A stretch of 64,000 nt of DNA from Streptomyces sp. CNQ-509 (GTDB taxonomy: Bacteria > Actinomycetota > Actinomycetes > Streptomycetales > Streptomycetaceae). The position numbers were made by a program, and so were the translations under genes. Each line of letters opens with the position of its first letter. Positions within the stretch are counted from its first letter, which is position 1. The DNA lies in contig NZ_CP011492.1 in assembly GCF_001011035.1 (NCBI RefSeq), forward strand, positions 7,952,951 to 8,016,950. Direction: 5' to 3'. Positions 33,497 through 42,015 of this stretch are shown in pieces. Under the pieces are notes generated by a model. The model did not search any database. It was not told the origin of the DNA and was given only the letters and a program-made list of their open reading frames with translations.

Positions 33497-34267
33497 TCAG
33501 TTCACCGAGGCCGAGAACGAGTTCACACCGAGGCCGGTGCCACCCTCCCAGGGTTCGAAGCCGGCCTGAACGCTGGTGAGATACCACTGGTCCGTGGCCA
33601 GCCCGGCCCCGATCGCATGGTCGATGAAGGCCGTCAGGTCGAAGCTGAGGCTGTTCACCGCGGAGGGGGCGACGAAGGAGATCACGTCATTCGAGCCGTT
33701 GCTGCCGGTCCACACCTCCCACGTGCGGCCCGCGACCTCGGCGGTGCCGGTCTGCGAGCCGATGGGCTGGATCGGTCCGACGCGGTTGAGCCAGATCATG
33801 ATCTCGGTCTGACTCACCCCGTCCGTCTGCGGCTCCGGGTCCAGCCAGATGTCGAACGAGGCGTTGTAGACTGCATTGTCGACGAAGGTGTACGAGATGT
33901 CGCTGGGCGCGTTGGAGATCGCCCCGATCTGCCGCGGCAGGTTGGTGCCCGGCGAGCAGTTGGTGTAGTGACAGCCGAGGAAGACCGACGGATACGACTT
34001 CGGCGCACCGTTGGTGGGGGTGCTGCCGTCCGCTCGCGTGATCTGGAAGCCGCTGTCAGTCGTGTTGATGCATTGCGTCTGATCCGTTCCCCAGGCATTG
34101 TTCTGCACCACGTACTTGTCCTGGATCGTGGTGGTTCCGTACTTCTCGCAGATCTCCGCCTGAGCGGCCGGGGACGCCTCTGCGGTCGTCAGAAAGGCGG
34201 CCGTGGACCCGAGGGCGACGAGCGCTGCCACTCCGAGAGCGTGTATGCGTGATTTCCGTGAGCTCAT
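33497..34267 (-). CDS. Secreted GH12 endoglucanase
   Basis: A 256-residue cellulase-like enzyme; ATG at 34267 preceded by AAGGAG. After a signal peptide (RIHALGVAALVALGSTAAFL) the beta-jelly-roll of family 12 follows, with the conserved YVVQNNAWG, nucleophile in SQTEIMIWL (about Glu155) and general acid in GFEPWEGG (about Glu238). It ends directly after the catalytic domain, so the usual CBM2 is absent. A perfect CebR-type box lies upstream, so induction by cellobiose through CebR is likely. Confidence 0.94.
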   Translation of the reverse strand: MSSRKSRIHALGVAALVALGSTAAFLTTAEASPAAQAEICEKYGTTTIQDKYVVQNNAWGTDQTQCINTTDSGFQITRADGSTPTNGAPKSYPSVFLGCHYTNCSPGTNLPRQIGAISNAPSDISYTFVDNAVYNASFDIWLDPEPQTDGVSQTEIMIWLNRVGPIQPIGSQTGTAEVAGRTWEVWTGSNGSNDVISFVAPSAVNSLSFDLTAFIDHAIGAGLATDQWYLTSVQAGFEPWEGGTGLGVNSFSASVN

Positions 34268-34294
34268 CCTTGGTGCTCCTTCAGGTGGGGGGTA

Positions 34295-34308
34295 TGGGAG
34301 CGCTCCCA
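34295..34308. promoter_or_regulatory. CebR-type operator TGGGAGCGCTCCCA
   Basis: An exact match to the known Streptomyces CebR consensus (14-bp palindrome) 27 bases before the GH12 start codon. CebR is the cellobiose-responsive LacI-family repressor encoded elsewhere in such genomes; it is not in this window. Confidence 0.9.
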
Positions 34309-34692
34309 GTCGTAGGGACGATAGAAGGCCTCGCGGCGGTTGACAAGACTCAGGACCCGTACGTGCCACCGGGCATGCCGATGACGTGGCTGTCCTCCAC
34401 GAGCCCGGATCCGGACGCGCGGCGAGAGGCGGGTCCGGAACGAGCGGGCTCCAGGGCTCTCGGCTGCAGCGACGCGCGGCCTGAGGGCGTCGGTCGGACC
34501 CGGTTGGCGCTGGGTCTGCCGTGCCTCGCCGTGGTTGCCACGCCGAGGATGGCTTTCCTCGTGCGGCGCCTGCACGGCCCCGCGCGTCCCGGATGAAGCC
34601 CGGCCTGTCAACCGGTCGGGAGCATTGACTCGTTCGAGCGGACTGGCGCCGTGGCGGGCGCACGAGCGTGTCGCGGCGTGCAGCCCCCCGGC
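34309..34692. other. Intergenic region upstream of GH12
   Basis: About 380 bases that contain the GH12 promoter at the left end and otherwise no recognisable gene. Short frames on both strands lack ribosome sites and protein-like composition. Confidence 0.5.
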
Positions 34693-34980
34693 ATGAAGAA
34701 GATCAGTAACGGCCTGCTGGCCGTACTCGCACCCTTTGCGGCGATCCTGACCGGCCCGGTCGGCCCCGCCGCCGCGGCGCCGGTCGCCGAGCGGGCCCGG
34801 GTGACGGACCCGGTGACCCTCCCGGCTCCGGCCCCGGCGCGGGTGACGCTCCCGGTGCGTACCGCGACCGAGCAACTGCCCGTCGCCGACGAATCCCGGG
34901 AGGGCTACGACGGGACCTGTTCCGCCACTGGATCGACGCCGACCGCGACGGCTGCAACACCAGGATGAAAGTCCTCCTGG
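34693..34980 (+). pseudogene. 5' remnant of a secreted HNH endonuclease-family protein
   Basis: An ATG at 34693 opens a signal peptide (MKKISNGLLAVLAPFAAILTG). After a Pro/Thr linker the sequence reads LPVADESREGYD, then shifts frame near 34909 to continue FRHWIDADRDGCNTR. This is the start of the Streptomyces extracellular HNH nuclease family, which should continue for about 120 more residues. It stops near 34978-34985, where a minus-strand GntR fragment begins, so the 3' part was deleted. Confidence 0.8.
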
Positions 34981-35156
34981 CCGCGGCTGACTCCCAGACG
35001 GGCCCCGAGCTGCGACTCGGTCATTCTGCTGCCCGGCACGAACGCGCCGGAGACGATCTGTTCCCGCAGCCGGTCCGCGACGAGCGCCGGAGTGCTCCGC
35101 GGGTTGACGGGGGTGAGCTCGTCGAGCCCTGGCTGCGACACCTTTGCCGTATTCAT
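34978..35156 (-). pseudogene. 5' remnant of a GntR-family regulator
   Basis: The ATG overlaps the stop of the aldehyde dehydrogenase gene (ATGA), so it was the last gene of that operon. Residues 1-59 include the first part of the winged helix (STPALVADRLREQIVSGAFVPGSRMTESQLGARLGVSRG), then the match ends before the expected PVREA recognition helix. The break falls in the same few bases as the end of the HNH remnant from the other side. The operon's own repressor has therefore been lost. Confidence 0.85.
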
Positions 35157-36640
35157 GACGCCGAGCGGTCTCGCACGGGTGCAGCGATGTACTTGTACTC
35201 CAGGAACTCCTCGATGCCGACCCGTCCGCCTTCCCGGCCCAGGCCGGACTGCTTGACCCCGCCGAAGGGGGCGGCTGGGTTGGAGACTAGGCCGGTGTTG
35301 AGGCCGACCATGCCGACCTCCAGGCGTTCGCCGACGTCCAGGGCGCGGTCGAGGTCCTGGGTGAAGAGGTAGCCGACGAGTCCCCAGTCGGTGTCGTTGG
35401 CCAGGCGTACGGCCTCGTCCTCGTCGTCGAAGGCGATGACCGGGGCGACGGGGCCGAAGATCTCCGTGGTCAGCATGTCGCTGTCCGGGCTGACCTGGGC
35501 CAGGACGGTCGGCGGGTAGAAGTGACCGGCGTCCTGCGGGGCGACGCCGGCGGCGACGACCTTGGCGCCCTTGGCCACCGCGTCCTCGACAAGGGACTTC
35601 GCCTTCTGCTTACTGGCGGCGTCGATGAGGGGACCGACCTGGACACCGTCGCGGGTGCCAGGACCGACGGTGAGGGCGGCCATGCGCGAGGCGAGGCGCT
35701 CGGCGAACTCGTCGGCGACGGAGCGGTGGACGAACAGCCGGTTGGCCGCCGTGCACGCCTCGCCCATGTTGCGCATCTTCGCCATCATCGCGCCTTCGAC
35801 AGCGACATCGAGGTCGGCGTCCGCGAAGACGATGAAGGGGGCGTTGCCGCCCAGCTCCATGGACGTCCGGATGACCGTCTCCGCGCACTGGGCGATCAGC
35901 AGCCGGCCAACGGCGGTGGAGCCGGTAAAGGACAGCTTGCGGATGCTGCCGCCGCGCAGTGCCGGTTCGACGACCTCCGCGGCCCGGGTGGTGGTGACGA
36001 CGTTGAGGACGCCGTCGGGCAGCCCGGCCTCCTGGAGGATGCGGGCCAGCGCGAGACTGGACAGGGGGGTCTGGGGAGCGGGCTTGAGGATCATCGTGCA
36101 GCCGGCGGCCACCGCGGGGCCGATCTTGCGGGTGCCCATCGCCAGGGGAAAGTTCCACGGGGTGATCAGCATGCAGGGGCCGACAGGCTGCCGCATGACC
36201 ATGATGCGGTGGCGGCCGTCAGGCGTAGTCGTCATGCCTCCGTCGATGCGGACGGCTTCCTCGGAGAACCAGCGGAAGAACTCGGCGGCGTACGCCACCT
36301 CACCGCGCGCCTCGGCGAGCGGCTTGCCCATCTCCAGGGTCATCAGCATCGCCAGCTCGTCGGTGCGCTCCAGGATCAGCTCGTAGGCACGGCGCAGGAT
36401 GTCGCTGCGCACCCGCGGCGCGGTCCGCGCCCAGCACTCCTGGACGGCGACCGCGGCCTCGACCGCGCGGGCGCTGTCGGCCGCACGGCCGTCGGCGACC
36501 TCACATAGCTGTGTCCCGGTGGCGGGGTTCTCCACGGCGAAGGTCCAGCCGTCTGCTGCCGGGACCCACTGGCCCGCGATGAACAGCTGCCTGGGCACCT
36601 CCGCGATGACGTCCGTCTTGGTGTCCTTGGTGTTGGCCAT
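35153..36640 (-). CDS. gabD: NAD(P)-dependent succinate-semialdehyde dehydrogenase-like protein
   Basis: A 495-residue aldehyde dehydrogenase; the start is the ATG at 36640 behind GGAGA, not the longer open frame. Motifs are WNFPLAMGTRKIGPAVAAG, SFTGSTAVGRLL (NAD-binding), MELGGNAPFIVFADAD with the general base Glu, and NMGEACTAANR with the nucleophile Cys. These match the GabD/DavD group that oxidises succinate or glutarate semialdehyde. It is the last intact gene of a catabolic operon with a class III aminotransferase, which would supply the semialdehyde. The symbol reflects family only. Confidence 0.88.
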   Translation of the reverse strand: MANTKDTKTDVIAEVPRQLFIAGQWVPAADGWTFAVENPATGTQLCEVADGRAADSARAVEAAVAVQECWARTAPRVRSDILRRAYELILERTDELAMLMTLEMGKPLAEARGEVAYAAEFFRWFSEEAVRIDGGMTTTPDGRHRIMVMRQPVGPCMLITPWNFPLAMGTRKIGPAVAAGCTMILKPAPQTPLSSLALARILQEAGLPDGVLNVVTTTRAAEVVEPALRGGSIRKLSFTGSTAVGRLLIAQCAETVIRTSMELGGNAPFIVFADADLDVAVEGAMMAKMRNMGEACTAANRLFVHRSVADEFAERLASRMAALTVGPGTRDGVQVGPLIDAASKQKAKSLVEDAVAKGAKVVAAGVAPQDAGHFYPPTVLAQVSPDSDMLTTEIFGPVAPVIAFDDEDEAVRLANDTDWGLVGYLFTQDLDRALDVGERLEVGMVGLNTGLVSNPAAPFGGVKQSGLGREGGRVGIEEFLEYKYIAAPVRDRSAS

Positions 36641-36656
36641 GACGTGTCTCCAAAGC

Positions 36657-39503
36657 TCAGGAAAGCGAAGGGGATTGGGGGTCGTCCAGCAGTTGTGCCA
36701 GGTGGGTGGCGCCGGGGCGGTCGTCACCAACGAGGTGCTCGATCTGCATCTGGCAGCTGAACCCGTCGGCCAGGACCGGCGTCTCAAGCGCGGCGGCTTC
36801 CAGCCGGGGGCGCAGCGCCTGGTCAGCGACGGCGACCGAGACGTCATAGTGCTCGTTCTCGAAGCCGAAGTTGCCGGCCGCACCGCAGCAGCCGGTGGCC
36901 TCAGTGACCTTCTCGACGCCCAGGTCACGCAACAGGTCGCGCTGCTGTCCGGCGCCGAAGACGGCGTACTGGTGGCAGTGGGTCTGAAGCACCACCTCGT
37001 CGGGTACCTGCCGGGGTTTCCACCCTGCGGCGACGCGCTCAGCCAGCGCTCCGGTGAAGGTCTGTACCCGGACAGCGACCCGGCGTGCCGCGTCGCTGTC
37101 CACCAGCTCCGGCAGATCCTTGGCGAGGGCGGCGGCGCAACTGGGTTCCGTGACCACGATCGGTCCCTCGGTCGCGTCGAGGGTGGCGGCCGTACGGGCC
37201 AACATGCGCCGCGCGATGCCGATTTGACCGGTGGTGATCCAGGTTAGGCCGCAGCAGACGTCCCCTCGCGCCTGGGTGGGCAGCCCGGCGTCGGCGAGAA
37301 CGCGGGAGGCGGCTCCGGCCAGTTCGGGACGGAAGGCCCGCGTGAACGAGTCCACCACAAGGACCGCCGCAGGTGCCTGCGCCGTCTCCGCCACACCGCG
37401 CCGCCATGCGCGCCGCCCGTGGAACGCGGGCAGGCTCCGTTTCGGCGTCACTCCGCCCAGGCGGGCGATCCACGGCCCGAAGCGGCTGCCCATCACCGCG
37501 TTGACCAGCCTCGGCATGCGTCCGGCGAGCGCCGTCCACAGCGGGAGCCAGCCAAGCGAGTAGTGCGACAGAGGGCGCGGGCGCCACTTGTAGTGGTGGT
37601 GCAGGAACTCCGACTTGTACGTCGCCATGTCGACGCCGACCGGGCAGTCGCTGGAGCACGCCTTGCACGACAGGCACAGGTCGAGCGCCTCACGGGTCTC
37701 CCGGGAGCGCCAGCCGCCGGGCAGCGCTCCGCGCAGCATCTCCTGCAGCGTCCGCGCCCGGCCTCGGGTGGAGTGCTGTTCGTCGCCGGTGGCCCGGTAG
37801 CTGGGGCACATCACGCCGCCGGTGTGGCTGCGGCAACGGCCCACGCCCACACAGCGGTTGGCGGCGGCGGTGATGCCGTCCGGGTCTTCCAGGAAGGCGA
37901 ACACCGTCGAGAGTGCGGTGGTCCGGCCCGTGCCCAGGGCGAGGTCCGCGTCCAGCGGGCGGGGGTCGACAAGGATGCCCGGGTTGAGCAGGCCCTCGGG
38001 GTCCCAGGCGTGCTTGAAGGCCGCGAAGGCGTCCAGCATCGGCCGGTCGTACATCACGGACAGCAGCTCACTGCGGGCCCGGCCGTCGCCGTGCTCGCCG
38101 GAGAGAGTTCCTCCGTGCCGTACGACGAGTCGGGCGGCGTCGGTGAGGAAGGCACGCATGACGGCGCGGCCCTCGTCGGTGTCGGGACGGAAGTCGAGCC
38201 GAGCGTGGACGCAGCCGGCGCCGAAGTGGCCGTACAGCACGCCGGTGAGCCGGTGCTCGGCCATCAGGGCGCGGAAGTCGCGTAGATAGGCGGCCAGTTG
38301 GCCGGGGGCGACGGCTGCGTCCTCCCAGCCGGGCCAGGACGCCCTGCCATCGGTCAGCCGGGCGGCCAGGCCCGCGCCGTCCTCACGTACCCGCCACAGC
38401 GAGGCGCGTTCGGCCCGGTCGGTGATCAGCCGGCCGGAAACCATCCGGCCCGCGGTCTTCAACTCGTCCAGGAGTCGTTCGGCCTCGGCGGTGACCTGCC
38501 GGGGGTCGTCCCCGTCGAGGTCGACGTACAGCCATGCCCGGCCCTCAGGCAGTCTGGTCACCGAGGATGCACCCCGGCGGTGGCGCATGGTGGCCACGAT
38601 CGCCTCGTCCAGGCCCTCGACGGCGGCCGGGGAGAACTTCAGGATCAGCGGGACATCCTCGGCCGCATCGACGACATCGTCGTAACCGAGTGCGATGAGC
38701 AGCGCGGTCGGCGGTTTCGGCATCAGCCGTACGGTGGCGGAGACCACCGTGGCGCAGGTCCCCTCGGTGCCGGCGAGGACCCGTACGACGTCGAAGCCGT
38801 TCTCGGGCAGCAGGTGCTGGAGCTGGTAGCCGGAGACCTGGCGCGTGATACGGCCGAGGTTCAGGCGGATCGCTGCAAGGTTGGTGTCGACGATGCCGCG
38901 CAGGGCGGAGGTGAGCTCGGCCACTCGCTCCCGGCCCGCCTCGTCCACGGCGTGGAGGCCGTCGCGGTCGGCGACCACACGGGTGCCGTCGGCCAGAACC
39001 AAGTCCAGGGTGAGAAGGTGCTCCCCGGTACGGCCGTAGCGCACGGAGTGGTTGCCGCACGCATCGTTGGCGATCATGCCGCCAATGGTGCAGCGGCTGT
39101 GCGAGGACGGGTCCGGGCCGAAGACCAACCCGTAGGCGCCGGCGGCGTTCTGGAGGTCGTCCAGGACGATGCCGGCCTCGACGCGCGCGGTCTGCGCGGA
39201 GGCGTCGATGTCGAGGACGCGGTGCATGTGACGCGACAGGTCCAGGACTAGGCCGGTGCCGACGGCGTTCCCAGCCATGCTGGTGCCCGCACCGCGGGTG
39301 GTGACGGGTACGCCGAGTCGGTGGCAGACTTGGTGCGCGCCGTAGACCTCGTCGGCGTCGACGGGGAACGCCACGGCCAGCGGCGGCACTCGGTAGTTGG
39401 ACGCGTCGTAGGCGTACTGCGCGCGCCGCCCGCCGGTGGTGTCGATCCGCAGGGACGGCACCTCCCGGCGCAGCGCCGTCACCAGCTCTTCCACGGCGAT
39501 CAC
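36657..39503 (-). CDS. FAD-linked oxidase / Fe-S dehydrogenase (YdiJ/Dld-like), two-domain
   Basis: A 948-residue fused dehydrogenase; the GTG start overlaps the preceding aminotransferase stop (GTGA). The N-terminal PCMH-type FAD domain shows VPVTTRGAGTSMAGNAVG and GLVFGPDPSSHSRCTIGGMIANDACGNHSVRYG. The C-terminal half has ferredoxin-like clusters (CVGVGRCRSHTGGVMCPSYRATGDEQHSTRGRA and CLSCKACSSDCPVGVD) and two CCG motifs (VCCGL, GCCGAAGNFG). This is the architecture of YdiJ-type D-2-hydroxyglutarate dehydrogenases and long D-lactate dehydrogenases. It probably passes electrons from a 2-hydroxy acid to the quinone pool at the membrane. Confidence 0.9.
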   Translation of the reverse strand: MIAVEELVTALRREVPSLRIDTTGGRRAQYAYDASNYRVPPLAVAFPVDADEVYGAHQVCHRLGVPVTTRGAGTSMAGNAVGTGLVLDLSRHMHRVLDIDASAQTARVEAGIVLDDLQNAAGAYGLVFGPDPSSHSRCTIGGMIANDACGNHSVRYGRTGEHLLTLDLVLADGTRVVADRDGLHAVDEAGRERVAELTSALRGIVDTNLAAIRLNLGRITRQVSGYQLQHLLPENGFDVVRVLAGTEGTCATVVSATVRLMPKPPTALLIALGYDDVVDAAEDVPLILKFSPAAVEGLDEAIVATMRHRRGASSVTRLPEGRAWLYVDLDGDDPRQVTAEAERLLDELKTAGRMVSGRLITDRAERASLWRVREDGAGLAARLTDGRASWPGWEDAAVAPGQLAAYLRDFRALMAEHRLTGVLYGHFGAGCVHARLDFRPDTDEGRAVMRAFLTDAARLVVRHGGTLSGEHGDGRARSELLSVMYDRPMLDAFAAFKHAWDPEGLLNPGILVDPRPLDADLALGTGRTTALSTVFAFLEDPDGITAAANRCVGVGRCRSHTGGVMCPSYRATGDEQHSTRGRARTLQEMLRGALPGGWRSRETREALDLCLSCKACSSDCPVGVDMATYKSEFLHHHYKWRPRPLSHYSLGWLPLWTALAGRMPRLVNAVMGSRFGPWIARLGGVTPKRSLPAFHGRRAWRRGVAETAQAPAAVLVVDSFTRAFRPELAGAASRVLADAGLPTQARGDVCCGLTWITTGQIGIARRMLARTAATLDATEGPIVVTEPSCAAALAKDLPELVDSDAARRVAVRVQTFTGALAERVAAGWKPRQVPDEVVLQTHCHQYAVFGAGQQRDLLRDLGVEKVTEATGCCGAAGNFGFENEHYDVSVAVADQALRPRLEAAALETPVLADGFSCQMQIEHLVGDDRPGATHLAQLLDDPQSPSLS

Positions 39504-40765
39504 GAGGAGCCTGCCGTGCCCGTTTCCACGGCGGCCCGCCAGGCGGCGAGGCCCTCGTCGACAGCCGTCTCGTCGATGACCAGCGCCGGGATCATCCGCA
39601 CGACGTTGTTCCAGGGACCGCACATCAACAGCAGCAGCCCCTCCTCGGCGGCGGCCTGCTGCACCCGCGCGGCGGTAACCGGGTCGGGAGAGCCGTCGGC
39701 GGTGACGAACTCGTTGGCGAGCATCAGGCCCAGACCGCGGACGTCGGCGATCCCCGGAGTGTCGGCGGCGACCTCCTCCAGGCCGGCGCGCAGCCGCTGT
39801 CCCATGGCGTCAGCGTTCTCCACCAGCTTTTCGTCGCGGATCACGTCGAGGGTGGCGACCGCGGCCGCGCACGCGACGGCGTTGCCGCCATAGGTGCCGC
39901 CCTGCGAGCCGGGGAGGACCTTGCTCATCAGCTCCTGGGAGGAGGCGATGCCGGACAGCGGGAAGCCGCTGGCCAGCCCCTTGGCGATGGTGATGACGTC
40001 CGGGCGGACATCCTCGGCGTGGTCGTGGCCCCAGAAGCGGCCGGTGCGGCCGAAGCCGGTCTGGATCTCGTCCATCACCAGCACGATGCCGTGCCGATCG
40101 GCGCGCTGGCGCAGCCCGCGCAGGAAGGCGGGGTCGGCCTGGATGTAGCCGCCCTCGCCGAGGACGGGCTCGACGGTGAAGGCCGCCGTCTCCTGCGGAG
40201 CGGTGACGGTCTGGAGCAGGTAGTCGAGCTCGCTGAGCGCGAAGCGGGTCGCAGTCTCCTGGTCCCAGCCGTAGCGGAAGGCCGTCGGGAACGGGGCGAT
40301 GGCGACACCCGACATCAGCGGCGAGAACCCTGTGCGGAACTTCGTGCCGGATGTCGTCATCGACGCGGCGGCGACGGTACGTCCGTGGAAGCCTCCGTGG
40401 AAGACGACGATGTTGGGACGGCCGGTGGCCTGCCGGGCCAGCCGCAGCGCCGCCTCGACGGCCTCACTGCCGGAGTTGGAGAAGAACAGGCTGTCCAGGC
40501 CGGCGGGCAGCACGTCCCCGAGCCGCTCGACCAGTTGCCGAAGTGGCCTGTGCATTACGGTGGTGTACTGGCCGTGGATGAGCTTGCCGACCTGCTCCTG
40601 CGCGGCGGCGACCACACGCGGGTGGCAGTGACCCGTGCTGGTGACGCCGATGCCAGCGGTGAAGTCCAGATAGCGGCGGCCGTCGGCGCCGTAGAGGTAG
40701 ACGCCCTCGCCGCGCTCGGCAGTGACGGGGGTGGCTTGGCGCAGGTGCGGGGACAAGCTGGTCAA
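39500..40765 (-). CDS. gabT: Class III omega-amino acid aminotransferase (GabT-like)
   Basis: A 421-residue PLP enzyme. The start is TTG at 40765, six bases after AAGGAG; a GTG a few codons upstream is possible. Motifs are FTAGIGVTSTGHCHP, FFSNSGSEAVEAALRLAR, HGGFHGRTVAA, MDEIQTGFGRTGRFW, and DVITIAKGLASGFPLS with the PLP lysine. It fits 4-aminobutyrate or 5-aminovalerate transaminases. Coupled downstream to the FAD/Fe-S dehydrogenase and then the semialdehyde dehydrogenase, it suggests an omega-amino acid route. Substrate choice is not readable. Confidence 0.88.
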   Translation of the reverse strand: MTSLSPHLRQATPVTAERGEGVYLYGADGRRYLDFTAGIGVTSTGHCHPRVVAAAQEQVGKLIHGQYTTVMHRPLRQLVERLGDVLPAGLDSLFFSNSGSEAVEAALRLARQATGRPNIVVFHGGFHGRTVAAASMTTSGTKFRTGFSPLMSGVAIAPFPTAFRYGWDQETATRFALSELDYLLQTVTAPQETAAFTVEPVLGEGGYIQADPAFLRGLRQRADRHGIVLVMDEIQTGFGRTGRFWGHDHAEDVRPDVITIAKGLASGFPLSGIASSQELMSKVLPGSQGGTYGGNAVACAAAVATLDVIRDEKLVENADAMGQRLRAGLEEVAADTPGIADVRGLGLMLANEFVTADGSPDPVTAARVQQAAAEEGLLLLMCGPWNNVVRMIPALVIDETAVDEGLAAWRAAVETGTAGSS

Positions 40766-40860
40766 GGCGGACTCCTTGTACACGGCGTGCGGGGCGGGCT
40801 GAGGGCGTGCCGGGCCCCGGGGGCACGTGGACGGCGCCCGGCATGGATCGAGCGCGAGGG

Positions 40861-41538
40861 TCAGCCGTTGACATACTGGTGGACCTCGTTGACGGTGGCC
40901 GTCAGATCGGTCAGGTCGCGACGGACGGCGTGCGCGATCGACGGGTCGTTCTTCTCGTCGAGACGGTTGATCCACACCCGGGAGATGTCGAGCTGGCTGG
41001 CCGGCACCATGTCGTGGAAGTAGCTCTGCGCCACATGCACCCAGCGGTCACGGGTGACTCCGAGGGACTGCTCGAAGTGCTGGAAGTGGTTGTGGGTCGG
41101 TTTGTAGGCGCCGGAGTCCTCGGCGGTGACGATCGCGTCGAACTGGATCTGCAGGCGGCGCTGGGTCTCGCCGATGATGACGCGGTCGCAGTTAGTGAGC
41201 AGGGCGAGGTTCCAGCCGGCCTCCTGGAGCTCGCGCAGGGCCTGGCGGGTCTCGGGGAAGACCGGCCAGAACGGGATGCCGGTCGTCAGCACGCGGGCGT
41301 CGTCCTCCACCAGCTCGATCCCCACTTCGTCCGCCGTCCGCTGCAGCGCCTCCGCGAGGACCTCGCTGTAGCGCATGCCGGGGTGCTCCGTCTGCACCGC
41401 CGGCTCATGACGGTTGTAGACGTCCAGCAGCTCCCAGCCCCTACCGGGCGCGACCATGTCGATGCCGGTGGCGATGCCGTGACGCCAGTCCACGAGGGTG
41501 CCGAAACAGTCGAAGGTGACCCAACGCTTCTCGCTCAT
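40861..41538 (-). CDS. HAD-superfamily (haloacid dehalogenase type II-like) hydrolase
   Basis: A 225-residue protein with ATG behind GGAGAAAGATCA. HAD motif I is VTFDCFGTLVDW (nucleophile first Asp), motif II is LLTNCD, motif III lysine is in SGAYKPTHNHF, and motif IV is in AQSYFHDMVPAS. The SYFHDM region and length match type II haloacid dehalogenase-like proteins, but such sequences often have other or unknown substrates. It is the first gene of the minus-strand catabolic operon, 95 bases before the aminotransferase. Confidence 0.88.
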   Translation of the reverse strand: MSEKRWVTFDCFGTLVDWRHGIATGIDMVAPGRGWELLDVYNRHEPAVQTEHPGMRYSEVLAEALQRTADEVGIELVEDDARVLTTGIPFWPVFPETRQALRELQEAGWNLALLTNCDRVIIGETQRRLQIQFDAIVTAEDSGAYKPTHNHFQHFEQSLGVTRDRWVHVAQSYFHDMVPASQLDISRVWINRLDEKNDPSIAHAVRRDLTDLTATVNEVHQYVNG

Positions 41539-42015
41539 TGATCTTTCTCCGGTTCTCGGGAGTTCTCGGACGGGAGGAGCCGGGGGGCCGTGACCACGAG
41601 CCGACCGGCGTTGCCAACAGTCGGATCGTTTACGATTCCGCGGCGCGCGTCTTTCGGCAGTCGTCCAGAAAAGTCGGCGCCGGCTTTCAACACGTGCACA
41701 TGGTTCGCCGTCGCGCCAGCGCTCTACGGTCCTCCGTACCAGCGGCACCTCGCGAAGCCGCCGCCGCCGGCCGAGTGAACGTCGACCGAACGGCAACCTC
41801 ACGGGTCAAGGGCTGTGCGCCGCCAAGCGCGTTCGCCTGAACCCGAACTCACACGTTCATGTTCGAGGCGTGTGTGACGGGCGGACCGTCACCTCGCATG
41901 TGCGTCCCGGACTCCATGTGGTCACGGGTATCCCACCCGCCTCTGTCGAGAGGCCCAGCCACCGGCACTCGACGATTCCTGGCCCGGAGTCCCCGTCCCC
42001 TGGAGCGGCAGAAAC
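41539..42015. other. Divergent regulatory region between catabolic operon and Liv transporter
   Basis: About 480 bases without a gene, between two oppositely oriented operons. It holds an interrupted palindrome, CACACG at 41850-41855 and CGTGTG at 41869-41874, which could bind the lost GntR protein or the PucR-type regulator. It is less GC-rich near 41620-41660. Confidence 0.5.
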
